Shown: positions 9,022 through 20,427 of the stretch, piece after piece
Position numbering within the stretch: the stretch's first letter is position 1
Layout of the letters: every line of letters starts with the position of its first letter
Assembly (NCBI RefSeq): GCF_001673315.1
Contig: NZ_LZLQ01000098.1
Location: 58,819 to 122,818, forward strand
Length of the DNA stretch: 64,000 nt
Reading direction: 5' to 3'
Origin: Mycobacterium asiaticum
GTDB lineage: Bacteria; Actinomycetota; Actinomycetes; Mycobacteriales; Mycobacteriaceae
The notes under the pieces: model-generated
Seen by the model: the letters and a program-made list of their open reading frames with translations, nothing else
The model's database searches: none
What the model was told of the DNA's origin: nothing
Made by a program: the position numbers and the translations under genes

Positions 9022-9043
9022 TATCTTACTCTTGAGTAAGATA
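9022..9043. promoter_or_regulatory. operator palindrome upstream of fadE24
   Basis: Two perfect 10-base arms, TATCTTACTC and GAGTAAGATA, are separated by TT. The site is 42 bases upstream of the fadE24 ATG and inside an AT-rich stretch between two GC-rich genes. The shape is typical of a TetR-family fatty-acid regulator. The cognate repressor is not in the window. Confidence 0.65.
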
Positions 9044-9058
9044 ATTGGCTCCTGTTAA

Positions 9059-9856
9059 CTAATTCACACCCTCGCGCAGGCCGTTCAATACCTGCTCATG
9101 CAAGATTCCGTTGGTCGCCACAGCACTGCCGCCGTGCGGTCCGGGGGTGCCGTCCAGGGCTGTGAACCGTCCGCCCGCCTCGCGCACCAGGACGTCGAGG
9201 GCGGCCAGGTCCCATACCGATACCTCCGGTTCGGCGGCAACGTCGACGGCTCCCTCGGCGAGCAGGCAGTAGGACAGGAAATCGCCGTAAGCACGCACTC
9301 GCCAGACCGTATCGGTCAAGTCCAAAAAGTGCTGGCGCAAGCCGAGTTGCGCCCACCCGGACAGGCTGGAAAACGACAAGCTCGCCGAATTCAGTTGTGT
9401 CACCGCCGAAACCGACAGTGCCCGCGCAGGCCCCCCGTCGACGGAGGCGAACGCGCCCGCGCCGCTAGCCGCCCACCAACGGCGCTGCAGGGCCGGTGCG
9501 CTCACCACCCCGACGACGGGGATGCCGTCCTGCAGCAGCGCGATGAGGCTGGCCCACACCGGCACCCCCCGCACGAAGTTCTTGGTGCCGTCGATCGGAT
9601 CGATGATCCACTGCCGTCCGGAGAATGTGGTTGTTCCGCCGAACTCCTCGCCCAGCACACTGTCGTCGGGCCGACGCTCGGCGATCGCCGCTCGTAGTTC
9701 GGATTCGACGGCGCGGTCGGCGTCGGTGACCGGGGTGAGGTCGGGTTTGGTGTCGACCCGCAGGTCGAGTGCGCCGAACCGGGCGCGGGTCACCGTGTCC
9801 GCGCGGTCGGCCAATGCCAGCGCGAACTGCAAGTCGTCTGAAACCGGGTCACCCAT
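9059..9856 (-). CDS. hisN: inositol monophosphatase-family phosphatase (HisN-like histidinol phosphatase)
   Basis: A 265-residue Mg-dependent phosphatase of the inositol monophosphatase superfamily. Metal-binding signatures are [15 protein letters not shown], the [12 protein letters not shown] motif and the late [21 protein letters not shown]. It corresponds to Rv3137, reported as the histidinol-phosphate phosphatase HisN. The name is by synteny and length, and the general phosphatase call is firmer. I chose the ATG at 9856 rather than the longer frame to 9940 because the family core starts a few residues later and the extra part is low-complexity. It diverges from a small membrane protein with only 23 bases between starts. 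Confidence 0.82.
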   Translation of the reverse strand: MGDPVSDDLQFALALADRADTVTRARFGALDLRVDTKPDLTPVTDADRAVESELRAAIAERRPDDSVLGEEFGGTTTFSGRQWIIDPIDGTKNFVRGVPVWASLIALLQDGIPVVGVVSAPALQRRWWAASGAGAFASVDGGPARALSVSAVTQLNSASLSFSSLSGWAQLGLRQHFLDLTDTVWRVRAYGDFLSYCLLAEGAVDVAAEPEVSVWDLAALDVLVREAGGRFTALDGTPGPHGGSAVATNGILHEQVLNGLREGVN

Positions 9857-9879
9857 GGCAGCAGTCCTACCATGGACGT

Positions 9880-10230
9880 GTGTGGGAATTCTTGGTGCTG
9901 CTTTTGCTGGTCGCCGTGCTGGTGGTGTTCTTGGCGCCACGGTTCATCAAGCCCGGCCCGCGCGGCGCCCTGGCCAGCGGCACGCTCCTGGTAACCGGTG
10001 TCACTTCGGGTTCGCCCGACGCCTCGGGCGAGCAGGTCGTGACGATCTCCGGAGTGATAAATGGGCCCACGGTGAATGAGCATGCCGTGTACGGGCGCAT
10101 GATCGTCGGCGACACTGCGCCGCGGCCGGTGACCGGGCAACAACTGCCTGTGGTGTATTCGCCGAAAAATCCGGACAACTGGAGTTTCGCTCCGTCCGAG
10201 CCGCCGGCACCACTGGACGAGCAGGACTGA
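9880..10230 (+). CDS. small membrane-anchored protein of unknown function
   Basis: A 116-residue protein starting at GTG 9880. The N-terminus [22 protein letters not shown] is one transmembrane segment or uncleaved signal anchor. It is followed by a beta-rich domain with [35 protein letters not shown] and [15 protein letters not shown], resembling small beta-barrel DUF3592-like modules. The nearer ATG (9872) is out of frame. It is divergent from the HisN-like gene and convergent with the SPFH gene (5-base gap). Function is unknown. Confidence 0.65.
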   Translation: MWEFLVLLLLVAVLVVFLAPRFIKPGPRGALASGTLLVTGVTSGSPDASGEQVVTISGVINGPTVNEHAVYGRMIVGDTAPRPVTGQQLPVVYSPKNPDNWSFAPSEPPAPLDEQD

Positions 10231-10235
10231 CCGCG

Positions 10236-11018
10236 TTACTTGTTGTGATTGAGGCTGTTCAATACGGCCTCCGGATTGCGCAGGAACGGCGTGATGATGT
10301 CGACGGGCAGCGGGAATACCACCGTCGAGTTCTGATCCGCCCCCAGCTCCAAAAGCGTCTGTAGATAACGCAATTGCAGTGATGCGGGGCTTTTGGACAG
10401 GGTTTCGGCGGCTTGGCGCAGTTCCTCGGACGCCTGTAGCTCTCCGCGTGCGTTGATCACCTTGGCACGGCGCTCGCGCTCGGCCTCGGCCTCGCGGGCC
10501 ATCGCGCGCTGCATCGACTCGGGGATCTCGACGTCCTTGATCTCGACCACATGCACCTCCACGCCCCAGGGTTCGGTCATCTTTTCGATGATCGTGCGCA
10601 GGTCGTTGTTGAGATCCTCCCGGTGGGCCAGCAGGGTGTCCAGGTCGACGCGACCCAGCAGTGATCGCAGCGTCGTCTGAGCGATCTGAGAGGTAGCGAC
10701 CGCGTAATTCTCCACCGCCAGAATCGCTTTCAGCGGATCGGTGACCTGAAACATCACCACCGCGTTGACCCGGGCCGGCACGTTGTCGCGCGTGATCACC
10801 TCCTGGGGCGGGATGGTCAACGTCACCAGACGCTGGTCGACCCGGATGATCTTGTCCACCAGGGGAACCAGTAGCCGCAGTCCGGGTTGGTAGAGCGGGC
10901 GGACATGGCCCATGCGGAACACCACGCCCCGCTCGTACTCGCGCAGCACCGTCAACGAGAGCACCGCAATCAGCGCCAGCACACCGATCCCGACCGCCCC
11001 CACCAATACCCCGGTCAT
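10236..11018 (-). CDS. SPFH/band 7 (stomatin-like slipin) membrane protein
   Basis: A 260-residue stomatin/slipin-type protein. An N-terminal hydrophobic anchor (VLVGAVGIGVLALIAVLSL) precedes the band 7 domain: REYERGVVFRMGHV, PGLRLLVPLVDKIIRVDQR, and the long charged helix ESMQRAMAREAEAERERRAKVI. Such proteins scaffold membrane microdomains and are often paired with NfeD or proteases, but no NfeD is visible here. The ATG at 11018 overlaps the preceding gene's stop by 4 bases, so it is the last gene of the norB operon. The context suggests that it organises or protects the NO reductase in the membrane, which is inference. Confidence 0.85.
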   Translation of the reverse strand: MTGVLVGAVGIGVLALIAVLSLTVLREYERGVVFRMGHVRPLYQPGLRLLVPLVDKIIRVDQRLVTLTIPPQEVITRDNVPARVNAVVMFQVTDPLKAILAVENYAVATSQIAQTTLRSLLGRVDLDTLLAHREDLNNDLRTIIEKMTEPWGVEVHVVEIKDVEIPESMQRAMAREAEAERERRAKVINARGELQASEELRQAAETLSKSPASLQLRYLQTLLELGADQNSTVVFPLPVDIITPFLRNPEAVLNSLNHNK

Positions 11019-11641
11019 TTCGTCTTGTCCTCCTTGCCTTCCCAGCCGCCCCAGCGGGTGGAATAGCGGTCGATGGCCGCGGCCACTTGATCTTCGACGG
11101 CGGTGCGGTGCGGTAGGTAGTCCGGCGCGTTGGACGGTGTGTTCCACAGGTGGCGGACCAGCGGCAGCCCGAGCAGTGCGACGATCGACACGGTGCCCAC
11201 CAGGACCAGCACATCCGCCGGCGAATGGTTGGGGAGCAACATCGCCACCGGCAGCACAATCCCGAAAGCAGCTACGCTGCAGGCGATCCCGCGGTGAAAG
11301 CGACCGGCTTCAGAATGTGGCCACGGATCGACCTCGCGGCTGATCTCCCGGCCATGATCGGATGTGGTGCAGGTCGACTTGACCGGGCAACTGTTGCACA
11401 CCACCGGTAACGCCCGATAACGCATCACCCGATGCTTGGGGTCGAAGGAAGTGGGCCACAGCCAGTGATCCTGCGGGCATACCCAGGCGTCGTGGTCGGG
11501 ACGGTAATGGAATTGCCCCGTACGCCATGCCGCAGCCCGCGCCGAAGCATGCCGAGCCATCACGTCGAAGCACCACCCGATGGCGAGCAGAATCAGCGAG
11601 TACCCGGCAATCAGCCATACCGACGTCGCGGGCGAGGCCAC
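11015..11641 (-). CDS. NorB-linked membrane protein with a conserved-looking cysteine motif
   Basis: A 208-residue protein with about three hydrophobic segments: near residues 8-24, then two after residue 115 (IACSVAAFGIVLPVAMLL and VLVLVGTVSIVALLGL). Between them a soluble loop has VCPQDHWLW and then CNSCPVKSTCT, four or five cysteines that could bind zinc or an iron-sulfur cluster. The loop also resembles the Cys motif in some transposase zinc-binding domains. GTG 11641 is the only good start after the norB stop (3 bases on), and the gene overlaps the SPFH gene by ATGA. I do not recognise the family. The context points to an accessory role for quinol NO reductase. Confidence 0.7.
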   Translation of the reverse strand: MASPATSVWLIAGYSLILLAIGWCFDVMARHASARAAAWRTGQFHYRPDHDAWVCPQDHWLWPTSFDPKHRVMRYRALPVVCNSCPVKSTCTTSDHGREISREVDPWPHSEAGRFHRGIACSVAAFGIVLPVAMLLPNHSPADVLVLVGTVSIVALLGLPLVRHLWNTPSNAPDYLPHRTAVEDQVAAAIDRYSTRWGGWEGKEDKTK

Positions 11642-11643
11642 CG

Positions 11644-13974
11644 TCAGTCCTTCGCCGGGGCCGGCTCCACCGCAGCATTCTCGGTGTACAGCGGATGTTC
11701 GGGCAGCTCCTCGACCGTGATGCCGGAACGGAAGTGGCGCAGCGCAGTCCAGGCGATCCAGACGAACGGCAGCACACCGCCGACGATCAGGATGATGTCG
11801 CCGGGCATCCGGAGCCATTCGAGCACCGCATTACCGGGTTTGGTGATGTAGCCCAATGACCGGGCCTCGAAGTAACCGTCGTTGACCGAGTGGAACAACT
11901 GCAGCACGCCCAGCGGGAGCAGCGTCACGAACACCATCCACGCCAATCCGATATTCATGCACCAGAACGAGATTCGGGCCAGCTTCTCCGGCCACTTGTC
12001 GGCCGGTATCGCGTAGCGGAACGCGAACAGGGCCAAGCCGACGGCCAACATCCCGTACACGCCCATCATGGCCGCGTGACCGTGATTCGCGGTCAACGCG
12101 GTGCCGATCTGGTAGTAGGACACCACCGGAAGATTGATCAGGAAGCCGAAGATGCCGGCGCCCAGGAAGTTCCAGAAGCCCACGGCGACCAGGAACATGA
12201 CCGCCCAGCGGTGCGGGAAGGGATTCCCGTCACCGGACTGTTGCCGCGCACCCAACTGCAGGAACGCCCACGCTTCGACGGTTAGAAAGGTCAGTGGAAT
12301 GACCTCGGCTGCTGAGAAGAACGCGCCGAGCGCCATGTGTTCCACCGGGGTGCCCGAGAAATACAGATGGTGCATGGTGCCGATGACGCCACCGGCGCTG
12401 TAGAGGATGACGTCGAGGAAGATGACACCCAGTGCGATCCGCTCGCGCACGACTCCCAGCAGCACGAACATGTAGGCCACCATCACGGTGGTGAACAACT
12501 CGAGGAAGTCCTCGACCCACAGGTGCACCACCCAGAACCGCCAGAAGTCGGCGACCGTGTAGTGCTCGTCGCTGCCGGCCAGCAGGCCCACGGTGTAGAA
12601 CACCGGGATAGCCAGCCCCGAAAAGAAGAACAGCCACGGCATGTTCATTTTCGACTCGCCCTTGAGCCTGGCCCGCATTCCGCGCCAAATGATCGCGATC
12701 CAGACGAACATGCCGATGATCAGCAGGATCTGCCATAACCGCGGCAGGTCGAGGTATTCCCATTGCTGGGAGAACAACCCGCCCTCGGGGATCACGCCGT
12801 AGATGGACAGCGCCTCACTGACCAGCGAGCCGACCACGACGAGCGCGACAGCGCCAAGCAGCACGTACGCCAATAGCGCCTGACGTTTCGGCTCGCGTCG
12901 GGCAATGAACGGCACCAAGAAGATTCCGCCGGCCAGGAATGCCGCCGCGGTCCAGAACAGCGCCAGTTGCAGATGCCAGGTGCGGGCCAGGTTGTAAGGC
13001 AGCATCCGCGCCAGGTCGATGCCGAAGAACGTCGACAGGTCGGCACGGTAATGCTCGGCCGCCGCGCCCAACAGCGTCTGGGCCAGGAAGAGCACGGACA
13101 CGACAGCAAAGAACCAGATGCAAGCTCGTTGCGCCGGGGTCAGACCGACCTCTCCGGGTTGCCGGAAGGAAAGGGTGGATGTCTCGGCGCCGTGCCAGCC
13201 GACCTTCTGGCTCCACCGTCCATACACGCCGAACATGACGCCGATTCCGCCCAGCAGCGCGATCAGTGACAAGGCAGACCACACGATCACCGACGCGGTC
13301 GGGCCGTTGTCCACGCGTTGCTCGGCCGGCCAGTTGTTGGTGTAGCTGTACTTGTGACCGGGACGTTCGGCAGCCGAGGCCCATGCGGTCCACGCGAAGA
13401 ACGAGGTCAGTTGACGGATTTGGGTCTTGTCGGTGATCAAGTGCGGCAACAGCCCGTATTTGGTGGAGTTCTCACCGAAATTCGCCGCGTAGTGGCTCTG
13501 GATGCGTTCGAACGCCGCCGCCTGGTGATTGGTGAAAGTCAGGGTCTTGGTCTCGGCGTTGTAGCGGTTGGTGCGGAATTCGGTGACCACCCGTTGGCGC
13601 GGCTCGGGCACACCCTCGCCGCGGAACTGGTCCGCGACGTCGTCGGTCGCCATCCGCAGGTAGTCGGCCGTGTAGTCGGGACCCAAGTAGGCGCCGTGTC
13701 CCAGCACCGACCCGTACTGCATCAAACCGCGGGCCTGGAAAAGCTCCTGGCCTTTCGTGATGTCGTCGTGGGTGAACAGCACCTGACCCGTTTCGCTGAC
13801 CACTTTGTCCGGCAGCGGCATCGCCGCCGTGTACGTGCGGTAGGCCAGGATCCCCATCACCAGGAATCCGAAGATCATCACCAGTGCGACGGCCTGGATC
13901 CAACCTTTCCCGATGAGGGGTTCGTGTGATGGCTTGCCGGGGTTCGGTGCTGACGGACTCTCACGTAATGCCAT
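11644..13974 (-). CDS. norB: quinol-dependent nitric oxide reductase (qNOR)
   Basis: A 776-residue single-subunit NO reductase, reducing 2 NO to N2O with electrons from quinol. An N-terminal anchor near residues 26-46 is followed by a periplasmic domain of about 180 residues without CxxCH, as in qNOR, where the cytochrome c fold has lost its haem. Twelve or more membrane helices then carry the haem/FeB ligands: VVHLWVEDFLELF, MHHLYFSG and NHGHAAMMG. The start at 13974 is preceded by TAGGAG. It leads the operon norB - Cys membrane protein - SPFH protein. It is divergent from usp-devR-devS across a region with two DosR boxes, so hypoxia/NO induction is likely. Confidence 0.93.
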   Translation of the reverse strand: MALRESPSAPNPGKPSHEPLIGKGWIQAVALVMIFGFLVMGILAYRTYTAAMPLPDKVVSETGQVLFTHDDITKGQELFQARGLMQYGSVLGHGAYLGPDYTADYLRMATDDVADQFRGEGVPEPRQRVVTEFRTNRYNAETKTLTFTNHQAAAFERIQSHYAANFGENSTKYGLLPHLITDKTQIRQLTSFFAWTAWASAAERPGHKYSYTNNWPAEQRVDNGPTASVIVWSALSLIALLGGIGVMFGVYGRWSQKVGWHGAETSTLSFRQPGEVGLTPAQRACIWFFAVVSVLFLAQTLLGAAAEHYRADLSTFFGIDLARMLPYNLARTWHLQLALFWTAAAFLAGGIFLVPFIARREPKRQALLAYVLLGAVALVVVGSLVSEALSIYGVIPEGGLFSQQWEYLDLPRLWQILLIIGMFVWIAIIWRGMRARLKGESKMNMPWLFFFSGLAIPVFYTVGLLAGSDEHYTVADFWRFWVVHLWVEDFLELFTTVMVAYMFVLLGVVRERIALGVIFLDVILYSAGGVIGTMHHLYFSGTPVEHMALGAFFSAAEVIPLTFLTVEAWAFLQLGARQQSGDGNPFPHRWAVMFLVAVGFWNFLGAGIFGFLINLPVVSYYQIGTALTANHGHAAMMGVYGMLAVGLALFAFRYAIPADKWPEKLARISFWCMNIGLAWMVFVTLLPLGVLQLFHSVNDGYFEARSLGYITKPGNAVLEWLRMPGDIILIVGGVLPFVWIAWTALRHFRSGITVEELPEHPLYTENAAVEPAPAKD

Positions 13975-14113
13975 TCGAGATCTCCTATCTGGGCGGGGAT
14001 CTAAGCGCCGGACGGTACGCCGGACGCCGCGCATCTATTGAGCGCAGCGCCGTTGACTATCCAATTCGCGTAGCGCCGCGCACGCAAGGCTAAATTTGCC
14101 GCGCGTTCGTTTC

Positions 14114-14133
14114 CTAGGGACTTATGGCCCTTT
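14114..14133. promoter_or_regulatory. DosR box (distal), shared norB/usp-devRS intergenic region
   Basis: CTAGGGACTTATGGCCCTTT fits the DosR consensus TTSGGGACTWWAGTCCCSAA at most core positions. On the minus strand it reads GGGCCATAAGTCCC. Its centre is 63.5 bases upstream of the start site predicted from TAACGT at 14175-14180, the same distance as the distal box known for the M. tuberculosis Rv3134c promoter. It could also serve norB, whose ATG is about 150 bases away on the other side. Confidence 0.75.
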
Positions 14134-14134
14134 C

Positions 14135-14154
14135 CCAGGGACCATTGCCTCTGG
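14135..14154 (+). promoter_or_regulatory. DosR box (proximal) of the usp-devR-devS promoter
   Basis: A degenerate DosR site (GGGACCATTGCCTC core, 14138-14151) lies two helical turns from the distal box. Its centre falls exactly at -42.5 relative to the transcription start predicted 7 bases after the -10 hexamer. This reproduces the proximal/distal arrangement described for the M. tuberculosis homologue. Confidence 0.65.
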
Positions 14155-14174
14155 GGTCTGGAGGTGTAGCTCAA

Positions 14175-14180
14175 TAACGT
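14175..14180 (+). promoter_or_regulatory. -10 element of the usp-devR-devS promoter
   Basis: TAACGT fits the mycobacterial SigA -10 (TANNNT) and predicts transcription from about 14187, leaving a leader of 58 bases before usp. The same TAACGT hexamer occurs at the same distance from the DosR box at 21881-21894. Confidence 0.55.
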
Positions 14181-14244
14181 TGGTCCCAAGCAGCCAAGCT
14201 CCTAAGCAGCGAAGCAAGGTAAGAAGCAAGGTGAGGAGACCGCG

Positions 14245-15069
14245 ATGAGCAACCGCGAATCAGGTCCTGCGATCGTCGTAGGCATCGACGGGTCGAAGTC
14301 GGCAATGCACGCGGCGCTGTGGGCCATCGATGAGGCGGTGCATCGAGACGTCCCGTTGCGACTGGTCTACGTCGTGGACGTAGCCGCACACGCACACGCA
14401 CACGCAGCCGCAGCCACACCCGCTACCGGGACAAGCGATGTCCAGCGGCGGCAGGCCACCGCCCGCGCCGCGTTGTACGACGTCCTGCGGGCGATCGACG
14501 CGACCGGCAAACCGGTCATCGTCGAAACGGACATCCTGTGGGGTAGGCCTCTCACCAAGCTGATGCAGGAATCCAGGTCCGCACTCATGGTCTGCGTCGG
14601 CTCGATAGGACTCAACCACGCGCGCAGCGGCCAGGGCTCGGTCGCAGGTGCGCTGGCCGGATCGTCGCTGTGCCCCGTCGCTGTCATTCAACAAGCACCG
14701 GACGGCACCGTAACCCCCCACATCAGCAGCGTCGTTGCGGAAGTGGACAATGGATCTGTGTTGCGACACGCATTCGCCGAAGCCCGCTTGCGTGGAGTTC
14801 CGTTGCGTGCCGTATCCGTTCAGGCGAACCACGTCGACGATCAAAAGGGTTCGGAGCAAGGACAATTAGATCGCCGGCTGTCCAGGTGGACCAGGTTGTA
14901 TCCCGATGTGCCGGTGGAACCTGCCCTCGTCCGCACCCGCGCCCGCCGCTACATGGCCGACCATGCGGAGCCAGGTCAGTTGTTCGTCACCGACGCGCAT
15001 ACCGCACAGCTGTGCAGCGTGTACGGCGCGGGATCGTCGGTACTGACGGTGCGGTGCGGCAACTTGTAG
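14245..15069 (+). CDS. universal stress protein, first gene of the devRS operon (Rv3134c homologue)
   Basis: A 274-residue tandem-domain universal stress protein. The N-terminal domain starts IVVGIDGSKSAMHAALWAIDEA and has a typical nucleotide-loop region (VGSIGLNHARSGQGSVAGALAGSS). The second domain is shorter and lacks the full G-2x-G-9x-G(S/T) signature. A His/Ala run (AAHAHAHAAAAT, residues 47-58) comes from a CACACG microsatellite and may vary between strains. It precedes devR by 23 bases as in M. tuberculosis, where the gene is co-transcribed with devR-devS and strongly induced by hypoxia and NO. Confidence 0.9.
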   Translation: MSNRESGPAIVVGIDGSKSAMHAALWAIDEAVHRDVPLRLVYVVDVAAHAHAHAAAATPATGTSDVQRRQATARAALYDVLRAIDATGKPVIVETDILWGRPLTKLMQESRSALMVCVGSIGLNHARSGQGSVAGALAGSSLCPVAVIQQAPDGTVTPHISSVVAEVDNGSVLRHAFAEARLRGVPLRAVSVQANHVDDQKGSEQGQLDRRLSRWTRLYPDVPVEPALVRTRARRYMADHAEPGQLFVTDAHTAQLCSVYGAGSSVLTVRCGNL

Positions 15070-15092
15070 TGGATTGAGTTCGGAGGGGTGCG

Positions 15093-18424
<3,332 letters not shown>

Positions 18425-18515
18425 GGGTCCCGGACTTCTCCTATCAATGACTGTGGTCATTCTCTCAATGATTGTCCACCGGCCGCGGCCACGGCAGAGC
18501 CACAAGCCCCGGCAG

Positions 18516-18535
18516 CGAAGGACTTTTGGCCCTGC
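18516..18535 (+). promoter_or_regulatory. DosR box of the tgs1-truncated haemoglobin promoter
   Basis: The core AGGACTTTTGGCCC (18519-18532) matches the DosR consensus. Its centre is about 42.5-43.5 bases before the start predicted from a -10 GATAGT (18557-18562), so it should drive tgs1. No -10 is evident for the divergent nitroreductase at the matching distance. Confidence 0.7.
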
Positions 18536-18609
18536 TCCGGGGCACCCCTGGCCGCGGATAGTGAGGTTGGGAATTGCAGACAAACGTCACGCGAGGCAAA
18601 GGGACGATC

Positions 18610-20004
18610 ATGGACCACCTGACCACACTGGACGCCGGGTTTCTCAAGGCCGAGGACGCCAACTCTCGGGTCAGCTTGGCCATTGGCGGGTTGGCGGTCA
18701 TCGAAGGGCCGCCACCCGAACAGGACGCGTTGATTGCGGCGTTCGGAGAACGCATTCGCGGTTGTCCGCGGTTCGGGCAGCGGCTACGGCTGCACCCGTT
18801 GGACCTGGGCGCGCCGGAATGGGTGGACGACCCGGGCTTCGAGATCGAGCGCCACGTGCGGCGCGTGGGGTTGCCGCATCCCGGTGACGACCGAGCGCTG
18901 TTCCAGGTGATCGCCGACGTGATGGCACGCCGCCTGGACCGCGATCGACCGCTGTGGGAGGTCTGGGTCATCGAGGGACTGGCCGACGATCGCTGGGCGA
19001 TGCTGACCAAGCTGCACCATTGCATGGCTGACGGCATTGCCGCCACTCATATGCTTGCCGGCCTGTGCGACGACGGAATGGATGGCAGTTTCGCTCATCA
19101 CGTGCAGGCCGCCCACGCCACCGGCAAGGGCCTGAAAGCGGTTCCAGCCCAACGTAGAACACTGTTCGGTGGTCTGTTGAACGTATCGGCTGCGCTGACC
19201 ACGGGGATGATCCGCGCCGCTCAAGGTGCCGGCGAGATTGCCGCTGGTCTGTTGAGCCCGGCGGGGTCTTCGCTGAACGGACCACTGAGCGACTTACGCC
19301 GGTACGGCGGAGCACGGGTCGCCATGGCCGACATCGAACTGATTGCCAAGACCTTCGATGTGACCGTCAATGACGTTGCCTTGGCAGCGATTACCGAGAG
19401 CTACCGCAACATGATGGTCGAGCGCGGCCTGACCCCGTTGCGCGATTCGCTGCGGACCCTGGTGCCCGTTTCGGTGCGGTCGGCCGATGCGTTCGACAAG
19501 ACCGACAACCGGGTGTCGGTGATGCTGCCCAATCTGCCGGTGGATGAGGAGAATCCGTTGCAACGTCTGCGGACCGTGCACGACCGGTTAGGCCGGGCGA
19601 AGTCCAGCGGCCAGCGACAGGCCGGAAACGTGTTCGTATCCTTGGCCAATCGCGTTCCGTTCGTACTGAGCGCCTGGACAGTTGGGTTGCTGATGCGCTT
19701 GCCGCAACGTGGCGTGGTGACAGTGGCGACCAACGTCCCCGGACCGCGCCGGCCGCTGCGGGTGATGGGCAAGCAGGTGATCAGTTTGTACCCCGTGCCG
19801 CCGCTGGCGTTAGACCTGCGGACCGGTGTGGCAATGCTCAGCTACGCCGACGACCTGTTCTTCGGCATTCTGGCCGACTACGACGTGGCCGCCGATGTGG
19901 ACCACCTGGCGCGGGGGATCGAGTCCGCGGTGGCCCGGCTGGTGGCAATCACCAAGCGGCACAAGAACCCTCCGAGCCGCGGCAAGCTGTCACTGGTGGT
20001 CTGA
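18610..20004 (+). CDS. tgs1: triacylglycerol synthase Tgs1 (WS/DGAT)
   Basis: A 464-residue wax ester synthase/diacylglycerol acyltransferase, making storage triacylglycerol from diacylglycerol and long-chain acyl-CoA. The catalytic HHCMADG (HHxxxDG) lies at residues 136-142, and the C-terminal half holds VNDVALAAITESYR, KTDNRVSVMLPNLPV and TNVPGPRRPL, all typical of Tgs1 (Rv3130c). The ATG at 18610 gives the family N-terminus MDHLTTLDAGFLKAED, so the in-frame ATG at 18574 was not used. A DosR box lies upstream. The stop is immediately followed by the ATG of a truncated haemoglobin, so storage-lipid synthesis and haem-ligand chemistry are transcriptionally linked. Confidence 0.95.
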   Translation: MDHLTTLDAGFLKAEDANSRVSLAIGGLAVIEGPPPEQDALIAAFGERIRGCPRFGQRLRLHPLDLGAPEWVDDPGFEIERHVRRVGLPHPGDDRALFQVIADVMARRLDRDRPLWEVWVIEGLADDRWAMLTKLHHCMADGIAATHMLAGLCDDGMDGSFAHHVQAAHATGKGLKAVPAQRRTLFGGLLNVSAALTTGMIRAAQGAGEIAAGLLSPAGSSLNGPLSDLRRYGGARVAMADIELIAKTFDVTVNDVALAAITESYRNMMVERGLTPLRDSLRTLVPVSVRSADAFDKTDNRVSVMLPNLPVDEENPLQRLRTVHDRLGRAKSSGQRQAGNVFVSLANRVPFVLSAWTVGLLMRLPQRGVVTVATNVPGPRRPLRVMGKQVISLYPVPPLALDLRTGVAMLSYADDLFFGILADYDVAADVDHLARGIESAVARLVAITKRHKNPPSRGKLSLVV

Positions 20005-20424
20005 ATGGGCGAGTCACCCGGCGCCGATTTGGTCGGCCGAGCCGACGTCGAGGCGCTACTGCAGCGCTTCTACAGTCAGGCACTGCACGACGAGATCTTG
20101 TATGCGCCATTTGCCGAACTGCGGGCCAACGGGCTCACCGACCACCTGCCGAGAATGTGCGACTTCTGGGAGACGGTGCTGTTTCGCGCCGGGAAGTACC
20201 AGGGCAGTGCGCTGGCGGTGCATCGAGACATTCACCTGCGGACACCGTTGTCCGCCCGCCACTTCGTTCGTTGGCTGACCCTGTGGCGCGACACCGTCGA
20301 CGAGATGTACACCGGGCCGGCTGCCGAGCGAGCCAAAGTCCAGGCGGGACGGATCGCGTGGGCCATGCATCGTCGGCTCACCGGTTCCAGCGCAAGCCAA
20401 TTGGACGCAGTGGTCGCCCGCTGA
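20005..20424 (+). CDS. group III truncated haemoglobin
   Basis: A 139-residue haemoglobin of the truncated group III (P) type. Features are the B-helix LLQRFYSQAL with TyrB10 (residue 23), HLPRMCDFWETVLFRAGKYQG for the E helix and CD region, and SALAVHRDIH, where His73 aligns with the proximal HisF8 of Campylobacter Ctb, followed by HFVRWLTLW. Known relatives bind O2/NO and protect against nitrosative stress or deliver ligand to partner enzymes. Its ATG directly abuts the tgs1 stop, so it is almost certainly co-induced by DosR. I do not recall a gene here in M. tuberculosis. It is convergent with the pyridoxamine oxidase-like gene, 3 bases away. Confidence 0.85.
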   Translation: MGESPGADLVGRADVEALLQRFYSQALHDEILYAPFAELRANGLTDHLPRMCDFWETVLFRAGKYQGSALAVHRDIHLRTPLSARHFVRWLTLWRDTVDEMYTGPAAERAKVQAGRIAWAMHRRLTGSSASQLDAVVAR

Positions 20425-20427
20425 GCG

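Noticed and set aside
9790..11259. 489-codon frame spanning the HisN-like, small membrane and SPFH genes
   Set aside because: It crosses three well-supported genes in another frame and shows arginine/glycine-rich nonsense composition.
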